Shown in pieces: positions 42,084 to 49,070 of a stretch of DNA of 49,070 bases. This stretch comes from Gammaproteobacteria bacterium. GTDB taxonomy: Bacteria; Pseudomonadota; Gammaproteobacteria; Steroidobacterales; PWYM01. The notes under the pieces were generated by a model. The model was given only the letters and a program-made list of their open reading frames with translations, was not told where the DNA came from and made no database searches. The DNA lies in NCBI GenBank assembly GCA_020832005.1, contig JAFIFN010000009.1, forward strand, positions 1-49,070, in the 5' to 3' direction. A program made the position numbers and the translations under genes. Position 1 is the first letter of the stretch, and each line of letters begins with the position of its first letter.

Positions 42084-43478
42084 TTACCCCAGCGATGCCG
42101 CGGCGCGACCCGCCGCCCGACCCAGCGCAGTCGCCGTGATCAGGCCATTGCCAGCCAGATAACCGCTCGCACCCGGCCCCGAGATTCCGCGCGCTGCCCC
42201 ACCGCCTGCGAACAGGTTCGGCAGTGGCGTACCGTCCGCGCGCAGTACGCGTGCGTGATCATCGACTTCCAGGCCGCCCTGGGTATGAAACAGGGCGCCG
42301 GTGACCTTCACGGCCCGGTAGGGCGGTACCAGGACCTGGCCACGTGTGAAATCCCGACCGAAGGCATCCACCTGCTCGCCTCGCACCATCGCCGCAACCT
42401 CGGACAGCGTCTGCGCAAGCGCCTGCTCCGGAATTCCGGTCTGGCTGGCCAGCGCCTCCACCGAGTCGGCCCTGAGCACGCAGCGCGCCTCGAGTGCATC
42501 ACGATAGTCGTCGAATTCGCGCATGGCCTCGTGGATTCGTTCGTCGAAAATGCTGCAGGCCACATGACCGGGCTGGGCGAGAATATCGACGGCCTGCTCG
42601 GAGTAACCGCGCGCCTCGTTGGAAAAGCGCAGCCCCTGGGTATTGACCTGAAAGCCGCCGTGCACGATGTGCGCCCACAGGATCGGCACGCCCTGGCCTG
42701 CGGCCAAACCGCCATGGCCCTGGTAGGCATGCATGTCGGAGAGCTTCGCACCAAGCGCCTCGCCCCAGCGGATGGCATCGCCCTTGTTGCCGGGATGGCC
42801 GAAAAAAGTGCCCGAGGCGATTTCCGGGATATAGCGCTGGACGAGTTCAGGATCGCCTGCAAAGCCACAGCAGGCCAGGATCAGGGCGTCGCAGCCGATG
42901 TCCTCGCTCTGACCGTCGGGCCGACGGATGCGCACCCCGTGGACGCGGCCGGTATCGTCGGCGAACAGCTCCGTTGCCTGGGCCGAGAGCAGCAGATCCA
43001 GACCACGCCGCTCGATCTCGCCCTGCAACGCCCCCATCAGCTCGGCACCCGTGCGGTTCGGCGTGCCATGCATGCGCATCCGCGAGTGTCCCGGGTACAG
43101 AAAGGTATCCACCAGTGACAGCGGCACATGGCAGTGATCGGCCAGCCACTCCACGGTGTCCGCAGACACCCGTGCCAGGTGCGCGACGAGTTGCTCATTC
43201 ACCTGACCACCGGTCTTGGCGTGGATATCGGCGGCAAACAGTTCGGGGCTGTCTTCTACGCCCCGTTCACGCTGGAAGCGCGTGCCGGCGCCGGGGATCA
43301 GGCCGGTGGACATCGCCGTCGTGCCCATGGCCGAGTCATCCCGCTCGAGGATCAGCACCTCGGCTCCGGCGTCGTTTGCGGCCAGCGCGGCCGACAGGCC
43401 GCAGGCACCTGCGCCGATCACCACCACGGGGATCGTGCCGATGAAGTTGGCGTCTGCGGGATTGAGAATGGCTGGCAT
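42084..43478 (-). CDS. Fumarate reductase/succinate dehydrogenase-like flavoprotein
   Basis: The 464-residue protein has an N-terminal FAD motif VVVIGAGACGLSAALAANDAG and the flavocytochrome-c/ketosteroid-dehydrogenase layout. Family features are the STGLIPGAGTRFQ loop, THTGGL-like FHTQGGLEVDDHARVL, and C-terminal LFAGGGAARGISGPGASGYLAGNG. It likely reduces or desaturates an organic acid or steroid-like compound. No heme domain or signal is present. A divergent dyad-containing region separates it from the TlpA-like gene. Confidence 0.86.
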   Translation of the reverse strand: MPAILNPADANFIGTIPVVVIGAGACGLSAALAANDAGAEVLILERDDSAMGTTAMSTGLIPGAGTRFQRERGVEDSPELFAADIHAKTGGQVNEQLVAHLARVSADTVEWLADHCHVPLSLVDTFLYPGHSRMRMHGTPNRTGAELMGALQGEIERRGLDLLLSAQATELFADDTGRVHGVRIRRPDGQSEDIGCDALILACCGFAGDPELVQRYIPEIASGTFFGHPGNKGDAIRWGEALGAKLSDMHAYQGHGGLAAGQGVPILWAHIVHGGFQVNTQGLRFSNEARGYSEQAVDILAQPGHVACSIFDERIHEAMREFDDYRDALEARCVLRADSVEALASQTGIPEQALAQTLSEVAAMVRGEQVDAFGRDFTRGQVLVPPYRAVKVTGALFHTQGGLEVDDHARVLRADGTPLPNLFAGGGAARGISGPGASGYLAGNGLITATALGRAAGRAAASLG

Positions 43479-43593
43479 GGCTACTCCGCTGCTGCATTCA
43501 TGACTCTGGGCTTTTGATCATTTTCCCGGCATTGTTCTTTGCCACGACAAGGCCGGGCGTGCCCGTCCGACAGGCGGATGATTATCCTTGCTC

Positions 43594-43608
43594 CGAGACC
43601 GCGTCTCG
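43594..43608. promoter_or_regulatory. Short perfect dyad in a divergent promoter region
   Basis: CGAGAC (43594-43599) and GTCTCG (43603-43608) flank CGC. The dyad lies in the 179-bp space between the flavoprotein gene and the TlpA-like gene, 49 bp before the latter's start. It could be an operator or a leader hairpin; nothing else supports either role. Confidence 0.3.
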
Positions 43609-43657
43609 CGGATTGGCGTTAGGTTCATCCTCGCAAAACCTTAGAGGTAGCCACATA

Positions 43658-44956
43658 ATGACCGGTCTGCAAATTCGTCGCATGGTGGCGTTGACCACCC
43701 TGATCACAGGCTTCGCGCTTGGCGCCTGCAGCCCCGCTGATCCGGCAGGCTCACAGGCTGTTGTCGCAGAGCAAGGCGCTCGACTGCAGGCCGGTCCGTG
43801 GCGCGGCGAGATCGATCACTTCGATCGCGTCCTGCCCTTCAATTTCGAAGTCGCCTACGACGGTGACGGCAAGCCCACCGTCGCGCACCTCAACGGCCCG
43901 GAGCGCATGGCCGTCGAGCAGGTCATCGACCATGGCGACGGACGTATCGAACTCAACTTTCCTTCCTATTCCGCGACGCTGGTGGCTACGCATGACGGCG
44001 CATCGATGCGCGGTGAGATCGGGCTTAACCGTCGCGATGGGATACAACGCTTCGACTTCGTCGCCGAGCAGGGACCGACTCACCGGTTCTTTGCTGATAC
44101 GACAAGCGCCGAGATCGATGTCTCGGGTCGCTGGGAAGCAAAGATCGATTATCCGGGCTTCGGCTTCGATCAACAGGCCATCGCCATGCTCGAGCAGGAC
44201 GGCCACGAAGTGTACGGCACCTTCATGACCGATGTCGGCGACTTCCGCTTCCTGTTCGGTGAGGTGCGTGGCCGCGAACTCTACCTATCGGCCTACGACG
44301 GCGGCTACACGCAGCTGTGGATCGCCGAGATGGACGATACCGGGCAGTTGAGCGGCATCTTCGACAGCGCCACCTATGCCGATGCGACCTGGGTGGCGAA
44401 GCTGAACCCTGAGGCCCGGTTGCTGGATCCGAATTCCGTGACCTGGCTGCAGGAAGGGGTGGAGCGCTTCGATTTCACCTTCCCGGATCTCGATGGCCAG
44501 CCGGTGTCGCTGAGCGACGCGCGCTTCGAAGACAAGGTGGTCATCGTCGTGCTGGCGGGCTCCTGGTGCCCATCGTGTCACGATGAAGCCGCATTCATGG
44601 CGCCGTATTTCGAGGAACAGCGCGACCGCGGCCTGGAAATCGTCAACCTGATGTTCGAATATTCCCCGGAATTCGAAGATGTTCGCGCCCAAGTCGAAGC
44701 GTTTCGCGATCGTTACGCCATCGGCTATGACATGCTGTTTGCCGGCGATTCCAGCCGGATGACGCGTGGCAGCCTGCTGCCTGCGCTCAACGGCATCTTT
44801 GCCTTCCCGACGACGATTTTCGTGGATCGGCGTGGCGAGGTCCGGCGAATTCACACATCATTCCCCGGTCCCGCCACCGGGGTGGAACACGAAACCTACA
44901 TCCGGGAACTGCGCGCATTCGTCGACATGCTGCTCGCGGAACGCCCGGACGCCTGA
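43658..44956 (+). CDS. TlpA-like thioredoxin-domain lipoprotein
   Basis: The 432-residue protein has a lipobox LGAC (lipidated Cys24), a long N-terminal beta-rich region (about 45-260), and then a C-terminal thioredoxin-like domain with WCPSC (Cys304 and Cys307) and the cis-proline loop in FAFPTTIFVD. It would reduce or oxidise thiols in the envelope, facing the periplasm. AGAGG before the ATG at 43658 and the lipobox decide the start. The N-terminal region is reminiscent of DUF4369-type modules, but I cannot assign it. Confidence 0.85.
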   Translation: MTGLQIRRMVALTTLITGFALGACSPADPAGSQAVVAEQGARLQAGPWRGEIDHFDRVLPFNFEVAYDGDGKPTVAHLNGPERMAVEQVIDHGDGRIELNFPSYSATLVATHDGASMRGEIGLNRRDGIQRFDFVAEQGPTHRFFADTTSAEIDVSGRWEAKIDYPGFGFDQQAIAMLEQDGHEVYGTFMTDVGDFRFLFGEVRGRELYLSAYDGGYTQLWIAEMDDTGQLSGIFDSATYADATWVAKLNPEARLLDPNSVTWLQEGVERFDFTFPDLDGQPVSLSDARFEDKVVIVVLAGSWCPSCHDEAAFMAPYFEEQRDRGLEIVNLMFEYSPEFEDVRAQVEAFRDRYAIGYDMLFAGDSSRMTRGSLLPALNGIFAFPTTIFVDRRGEVRRIHTSFPGPATGVEHETYIRELRAFVDMLLAERPDA

Positions 44957-45028
44957 AGCGCTGCGTCGGCGCACAGGCGCGTGCGCGATGGGCATACCGG
45001 AATGATGCGAATCATGGAGGACGCATGG

Positions 45029-45685
45029 ATGAGTGACGCACAGCAACTCAAGGCCCGGCTGCACGCCTGCGTGGACACGGCCGACGAGGCAGGCGGGCTC
45101 GACGAGGAGAATTTCACCACACTGATGGGCCTGATCAATGATCTTGCGCAGGTGAACCCTTACGTGGCCGCCGAGCGCCCGGACATCGTCGCCGGCAGCT
45201 GGAGCACGCTGTTCGCTTCCTTCGGTGCGCGGCATTCCTCCGGCAAGACCGTCCGGCATGCCGCCGACCTGAAGATTCACAGCCTCGGGCAGCTGCCCAG
45301 CGCAGCCATGCAGGTGCTCTCGATCGTGCAGGAGATCGACGAGCAGGGCGAGGCCTATAACAACGTCGTGGATTTCGAGTGCGGAGAGGATGACACGCCG
45401 GGTCGGCTTATTGTACGCGGGCGATTCAGCTGCGAGGCGACGGCCCCGATCCGCTACCAGGTCGGTTTCTATCGTGCCGAGGTGCTGCCCCGGGATGGCG
45501 CAACACAAGCCACGTTGTGTGCAGGCCTGGGCTTCAATGATGGCGAGCCCTTAAGCGCGGAATTCAAGCCCCCGCCGTTTTACTCGGACATCCTGTTCGT
45601 CGATGAAGAGCTGCGCATCAATCGCGGAAACTTCGGCGGTGTGTACGTGCTTGCCCGGCGGGATGGCGATACGTATTCGTTTTAG
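45029..45685 (+). CDS. PAP/fibrillin-domain protein
   Basis: The 218-residue protein has an N-terminal helical region and a lipocalin-like beta domain ending in LFVDEELRINRGNFGGVYVLAR, in pieces. This resembles the signature end of plastid lipid-associated (PAP/fibrillin) proteins, which bind lipids or quinones in cyanobacteria and plastids. GGAGG lies 8 bases before the ATG at 45029. The last 68 bp overlap the opposing gene. The family call rests on the C-terminal motif and is moderately secure. Confidence 0.72.
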   Translation: MSDAQQLKARLHACVDTADEAGGLDEENFTTLMGLINDLAQVNPYVAAERPDIVAGSWSTLFASFGARHSSGKTVRHAADLKIHSLGQLPSAAMQVLSIVQEIDEQGEAYNNVVDFECGEDDTPGRLIVRGRFSCEATAPIRYQVGFYRAEVLPRDGATQATLCAGLGFNDGEPLSAEFKPPPFYSDILFVDEELRINRGNFGGVYVLARRDGDTYSF

Positions 45686-46169
45686 CTGGAGCCTCAGGCG
45701 GGCTGTCCCAAGGCGCATCCATGGCCTCGCCGCGACGCTCATTGACCAGTGTGATGCGTGAAAGACGGTGCTGCTCGAACCAGTGCCAGGTGCGCGCGCG
45801 GTGCTGGCCGTCTGGAGAGAGCTGCAGCATCTCGCAGATGTAGCCGTCTTCCTGGCCGTGATAGCCGAACCGCAGATACAGCGTGACATCATCGATCGGC
45901 CATAGCGCGCCTGCGATGCGTCCGTCGTCGAACACCACGCGATCCCCCTTGAGCTCGGCCTCATAGGACAGCTGCGCCTCGCGCCCGTCCGGCCACCAGT
46001 AGTGGCTGGTCTGCCGATAGGCCGGACGGCCCGCGTCCGGGAACTCGGCGTGAATACGGAACAGGTAGCGGTCCTCAATTTCCATCCCGGGGCTGCAGTG
46101 AACATACTCGCCTTCCCACCAGCCGCGGTGGCGGTAGAACAGCGGCATCTTCCCGGCGATAGGGTTCAT
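45618..46169 (-). CDS. Conserved-looking protein of unknown function
   Basis: The 183-residue protein is rich in Trp, Tyr and His with alternating beta-type segments (YRHRGWWEGEYVH, SHYWWPDGREAQLSYEAEL, LYLRFGYHGQEDGYICEML), suggesting a small beta-barrel (lipocalin-like, perhaps DUF3598-like). The ATG overlaps the FkbM stop in ATGA. The last 17 or so residues are Arg/His-rich and lie opposite the PAP/fibrillin gene; their coding status is less sure. Confidence 0.65.
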   Translation of the reverse strand: MNPIAGKMPLFYRHRGWWEGEYVHCSPGMEIEDRYLFRIHAEFPDAGRPAYRQTSHYWWPDGREAQLSYEAELKGDRVVFDDGRIAGALWPIDDVTLYLRFGYHGQEDGYICEMLQLSPDGQHRARTWHWFEQHRLSRITLVNERRGEAMDAPWDSPPEAPAKTNTYRHPAGQARTHRRSFRD

Positions 46170-46888
46170 GCGTACGAGTCCAGACTCGATGTCGTCTGGA
46201 AAATCGATGTCGGTCCCACGCGAGCGACAAGCACATAGCCGGCGTGAGTCATCATCCGGCCGATCGACGACTCGATGGCGCCGGGCACGGCGGTTGCGTA
46301 ATCCTCAACACTGACCACGCGGGGCGACAGTCGTGACCAGTCGATCTCGGCGAGAACATCCGCGTCCAGGCCTTCGACATCGATGTTCACGTAATCGATC
46401 GAGGCGATATCTTCAAGCCGGTCAAGCAGACCGGTCATCGTGTACGCGGGCACGTGGCTCACATGCTCCTCGGAAAAACCGCGGGCGTGGGCTGTCTCGA
46501 CGTCGCAGGTGGCAATCGGGCTGGCTTTTCCGCCAGCACTGTCCGGACCCGGCGTGAACAGCCTGACCCGACCTTCGTCATCGGCATGCTCTGCGTAAAA
46601 CGACTCGCTGACGATGGCGGCATGAATATTGGTATCTGCACGGCGTATCTTCTCAAACAGCGCCACCGCCTTGGCGTCGGCATCAACATTGACGCCACGC
46701 CATCCCTTCAGCCAGAAATACGCCGTATTGGAATGCTTGAACGGATGAAATGCACCGATATCGAGATAGCGACCATCGGTGTATTTCCGGTCGAACAGCT
46801 TGTGGATGGCGACATCTTCGCCCCATTGCCCGAAATGACCTTTGAGGCCTCCGGAAGTCAATGCTCGCGCGAGCCGTCTCCAGTTCAT
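46166..46888 (-). CDS. FkbM-family methyltransferase
   Basis: The 240-residue protein has the FkbM layout: an SQWGED-like start GHFGQWGEDVAIHKLF, motif I YLDIGAFHPFKHSNT, NVDADAKAV, and the terminal half YVNIDVEGLDADVLAEIDW with VVSVEDY. Such enzymes O-methylate sugars or glycolipids. AAGGTGG lies 5 bases before the ATG at 46888. It follows the glycosyltransferase gene after a 105-bp spacer with hairpins and overlaps the next gene by 4 bp. Confidence 0.88.
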   Translation of the reverse strand: MNWRRLARALTSGGLKGHFGQWGEDVAIHKLFDRKYTDGRYLDIGAFHPFKHSNTAYFWLKGWRGVNVDADAKAVALFEKIRRADTNIHAAIVSESFYAEHADDEGRVRLFTPGPDSAGGKASPIATCDVETAHARGFSEEHVSHVPAYTMTGLLDRLEDIASIDYVNIDVEGLDADVLAEIDWSRLSPRVVSVEDYATAVPGAIESSIGRMMTHAGYVLVARVGPTSIFQTTSSLDSYA

Positions 46889-46930
46889 CCAGCCACCTTC
46901 ATCAAAACACTCCACCACAACATTGAATCT

Positions 46931-46975
46931 CGGGCGTGCGCCCGGGCAACGCGCCAACCCCTGCGGGGAGGCGCG
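46931..46975 (-). other. Two intercistronic hairpins between glycosyltransferase and FkbM genes
   Basis: CGGGCG/CGCCCG (46931-46944) has a 2-base centre. The second, CGCGCC...GGCGCG enclosing CCCC/GGGG (46950-46975), has a 3-base loop and a small internal bulge. They stand in the 105-bp gap on the transcribed minus strand and may set the relative level of the two messages. No T-run marks a terminator. Confidence 0.42.
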
Positions 46976-46993
46976 ACAATACCCGAACCGGGA

Positions 46994-48058
46994 TCAAAGT
47001 AACTCAAGCAGGGCCGAGGCGACAGTATCCACATCATTGCGCAGTCCGTTGGCCTGCGCCGCAGCTGCCTGCTGATCGCGAAGTTCAGCCGACTCGGCCA
47101 GCCGTGCAGCGGCCATGACGATCGCATCGACGCGCATCGGTGCGGCCAGGGCCATGCCATGCGCCTCCATATACCGTATGCGCGCCGGCTGATCGTCGCC
47201 ACCGGCCGGCACCAGCACGACGGCCACGCCTGCGGCCAGTGCCTGCGTGACCATCATGCTCCCGGCGCCGATCACTGCGGCACGACTGGACGCAAGCAGC
47301 GCGGTGAGTGCCTCGGTGGCCAGATGATGAACAATGGTGACTTCAGCGTGAGCGCGCACAGTGCCCTGATATTGCGGACCCATCACAACGACGACCTTAA
47401 GCCCGGTACGACGCCGCGCTTCGGCAGCCGCGTCGACAAGTATCTCGGGCACCGGGCGACCGCCATGCCGATAGCCGCCTCCGCCGGCAACAAAGGCCAG
47501 GTAGCCGCCCGGCGCCAGCCCCAGCGGCTCCAGGAGGGCTGAGGGATCCCCGCAAGCGGGCTCTGGCGCGATACCGCTGAAAAAACGTATCGCGAGGTGC
47601 GGGGCGAATCGGCGCTTGAGGCGTTCTCGAAGCGTCAGCCTCGGGCAGCGGATGCCGGGCGCAGCAATCAGATGAAGATCGAAGTTGGGCATGGCCCGGA
47701 ACCTGAATCCCCGCCGCCGCTTGTTCGGGCGGTCACTGATCCAGACAATGGCCCGTGCGACCTGACGCGCAGCCCTGTGAAGACGCTGCCTGCCCGCCGA
47801 GTCGAACACCACGAGGTCGGGCGCAATGCCTGCCAGCAACACCGTGAGCGGCTGCGTCTGACGCGTCGGGGTATCGTCGAGCAGGTGATAGACCATGCCG
47901 GCATCGCGTTCGACGCCGGCGTCGCGGTGACATGCAAAGTGAATGACACAGTCGGGACGCCGGCGGCGCAGAGCGCGGGCGATGGCCAGGCAGCGGTAGT
48001 ATTCACCCGAACCGGCTGGCCCGCTGGCGGGCACGAACATGATGCGCGGTTCCTGCAC
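46994..48058 (-). CDS. Glycosyltransferase, MurG/PseG-like (GT28-type)
   Basis: The 354-residue protein has a GT-B fold pattern. The N-terminal half begins with MFVPASGPAGSGEYYRCLAIARAL, resembling the nucleotide-sugar hydrolase/transferase PseG. The C-terminal half has FVAGGGGYRHG and the donor-binding run VIGAGSMMVTQALAAGVAVVLVP. It starts at a GTG. With FkbM downstream it probably modifies a surface glycan, but the sugars are unknown. Confidence 0.78.
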   Translation of the reverse strand: MQEPRIMFVPASGPAGSGEYYRCLAIARALRRRRPDCVIHFACHRDAGVERDAGMVYHLLDDTPTRQTQPLTVLLAGIAPDLVVFDSAGRQRLHRAARQVARAIVWISDRPNKRRRGFRFRAMPNFDLHLIAAPGIRCPRLTLRERLKRRFAPHLAIRFFSGIAPEPACGDPSALLEPLGLAPGGYLAFVAGGGGYRHGGRPVPEILVDAAAEARRRTGLKVVVVMGPQYQGTVRAHAEVTIVHHLATEALTALLASSRAAVIGAGSMMVTQALAAGVAVVLVPAGGDDQPARIRYMEAHGMALAAPMRVDAIVMAAARLAESAELRDQQAAAAQANGLRNDVDTVASALLELL

Positions 48059-48138
48059 GGTGGCTGGCGTCCATGACGGCTGTGAGTGACGCTAAACTAG
48101 TGCATGCGGCTCGGTGAGTACACCCCGAACCGACGGCG

Positions 48139-48726
48139 TCAGCGCAGTCGTTCGAGCGCGGCAATGTCCTCAAGCAAGGCTTCGAGCGTGACCAGCAGTT
48201 CGGCACGCGACTCGGGCAGTTCGCGTTCGCGCAGCTCGGCCACCATGCGCACCGGTCTTGCGACGAGGTCCTGGGCATGCTGACAGTGCGCCGGGGCCGG
48301 CGGCACGGAGCCATCGTGATACCAGCTTCGCTCCAGCTGCTCGGCGCTCAGGGCGTCCATCAGGGCCGCGCCATCGAGCGCCAGCGTGATGTATTCGGCG
48401 CATTCAGCATGCTGATGTGCGAACGCTCCGGCGACAGGTAACGCAGTCTCGACCAGCTGTCGTGACTTGGTATCGAGGTCAACCGAAGTACCGGCCGCAG
48501 AGCGCAGCGTCGTGATCAGCGCCTGCGTCTGGACCCGCACGCCTGCCAGGCCATCGACCGGAGGCGGTGCCGCCGGAGCGGCGCTGTCCTGCGGCGGCTC
48601 GTTGCCTGCAGTACAACCGCCGATCAGCAACACACAGGCGAACACCCCCAGCACGGCGGAGTACGGAGATCTGAACAAGCCATCATGCGATTTCACCGTG
48701 CCAAGCTTAACCGCGTTTCCGGGCAC
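48139..48726 (-). CDS. Putative lipoprotein of unknown function
   Basis: The 195-residue protein has a hydrophobic segment ending in the lipobox LIGGC, a Pro/Ala-rich linker and a helical C-terminal domain with paired cysteines (ECAEY and HCQHAQDL). The ATG at 48726 gives a long n-region; a GTG a little downstream (VKSHDGL) would give a more usual signal. It is likely anchored in the envelope. The family was not recognised. It ends 80 bp from the glycosyltransferase start. Confidence 0.65.
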   Translation of the reverse strand: MPGNAVKLGTVKSHDGLFRSPYSAVLGVFACVLLIGGCTAGNEPPQDSAAPAAPPPVDGLAGVRVQTQALITTLRSAAGTSVDLDTKSRQLVETALPVAGAFAHQHAECAEYITLALDGAALMDALSAEQLERSWYHDGSVPPAPAHCQHAQDLVARPVRMVAELRERELPESRAELLVTLEALLEDIAALERLR

Positions 48727-48792
48727 AGGGCGTGCCCCAGGTCACGCGACGAGGCTCAGGGCCAGTGTCCGGCCGCCTTGGCGCTGGGTTAC

Positions 48793-49070
48793 TCAGGGAT
48801 GCAGGAGATCGGCCGCGCCCTCCCGCAGAATCACGACACGCTGGCCATCGATGACGTCGTGCCGCACCTCGATACGTGACGGCGCGGCACTGCGATTGAC
48901 CACTCGTGCGCCATCATCGACCTCGTAGAGCTCATCGAGCACCATCGCCACCGGCGCAGGATCAGGCGGGGGTGGGGGCCGAGTCACAAACGGCGGGCAA
49001 CACCAGACGCTGCTGCCGCAACAGCAACCACCGATCAGCACCCTGCGCCTGAGTAAAACCGCCAAAGCAA
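48793..49070 (-). CDS. Small Cys/Pro-rich envelope protein, possibly truncated at the window edge
   Basis: The frame is open to the right edge of the window. A TTG at 49065 would give 90 residues, but a start beyond the edge is possible. It has a short hydrophobic start, a Cys cluster (GGCCCGSS and WCCPP), a Pro-rich stretch and then a beta-type C-terminal half with VRHDVIDGQRVVILREG. This may be a lipoprotein. Function unknown. Confidence 0.45.
   Translation of the reverse strand, partial: ALAVLLRRRVLIGGCCCGSSVWCCPPFVTRPPPPPDPAPVAMVLDELYEVDDGARVVNRSAAPSRIEVRHDVIDGQRVVILREGAADLLHP

Noticed and set aside
1..49070. tRNA, rRNA, tmRNA, insertion sequence or prophage genes
   Set aside because: No cloverleaf or rRNA-like stretches, no transposase or integrase motifs, and no terminal inverted repeats flanked by duplications were visible by reading.

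Overview
The window is about 49 kb of GC-rich (about two thirds G+C by eye), densely packed bacterial chromosome with short gaps and many 1-8 bp gene overlaps. Several neighbourhoods point to a gammaproteobacterium: engB divergent from a diheme cytochrome c4 gene followed by dsbA, polA with a small lipoprotein gene, a PA3496-type small acidic protein, SelO, MtgA and NikR. A Xanthomonadales- or Woeseiales-like lineage is possible, but that placement is inference. I see no rRNA, tRNA, CRISPR array, insertion sequence or phage gene.

Layout. Positions 1-855 (minus): a truncated membrane protein gene and a carboxylesterase. Positions 917-9159 (plus): one arginine operon, argR-argG-X-argC-argD-argF'-argB-argH. 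The carbamoyltransferase belongs to the N-acylornithine (acetyl/succinyl) type rather than the ordinary ornithine type, and X is a P-loop protein I cannot place in any known arginine step. The operon has no acyltransferase (argA/argJ) and no deacylase (argE). A promoter overlapped by a 26-bp near-palindrome precedes argR, and two back-to-back hairpins follow argH. Positions 9235-12767: a hotdog thioesterase, an LptM-like lipoprotein and polA, closed by a bidirectional terminator. Positions 12847-17915 (minus): TonB-dependent receptor, amidohydrolase and a secreted SDR protein. Positions about 17990-18170: a probable structured small RNA with three C-rich hairpin loops and a terminator, next to engB as Spot 42 and sX13 are reported to be in related bacteria. 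Positions 18283-21488: engB, cytochrome c4, a DsbA lipoprotein and two small proteins whose stop codons share one CTAG.

Positions 21571-27998: a three-PAS GGDEF protein, an NMT1/ThiY-type ABC importer (permease, ATPase, binding protein whose start is unclear), a DAO-type FAD oxidoreductase and MtgA. Positions 28133-34002 (plus): a complete nickel-uptake locus, nikR, a palindromic operator, a TonB-dependent receptor, two periplasmic proteins (NikK and NikL types), and the ECF transporter NikM, NikQ and NikO. Together these cover both membranes and their regulation. Positions 34075-38398 (minus): a hydroxyproline-type catabolic set (enolase-superfamily enzyme, FAD amino-acid oxidase, proline-racemase-family epimerase, DapA-family enzyme).

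Positions 38406-43478 (minus): DUF2845-type protein, SelO, a small helical protein, a SAM methyltransferase and a fumarate-reductase-like flavoprotein. Positions 43658-45685 (plus): a TlpA-like lipoprotein and a PAP/fibrillin-like protein. Positions 45618-49070 (minus): hypothetical protein, FkbM methyltransferase, MurG/PseG-like glycosyltransferase and two envelope-type hypothetical proteins, the last running off the window.

The observations I rate highest are the acylated-intermediate arginine operon with its uncharacterised P-loop gene, and the C-rich small RNA beside engB.
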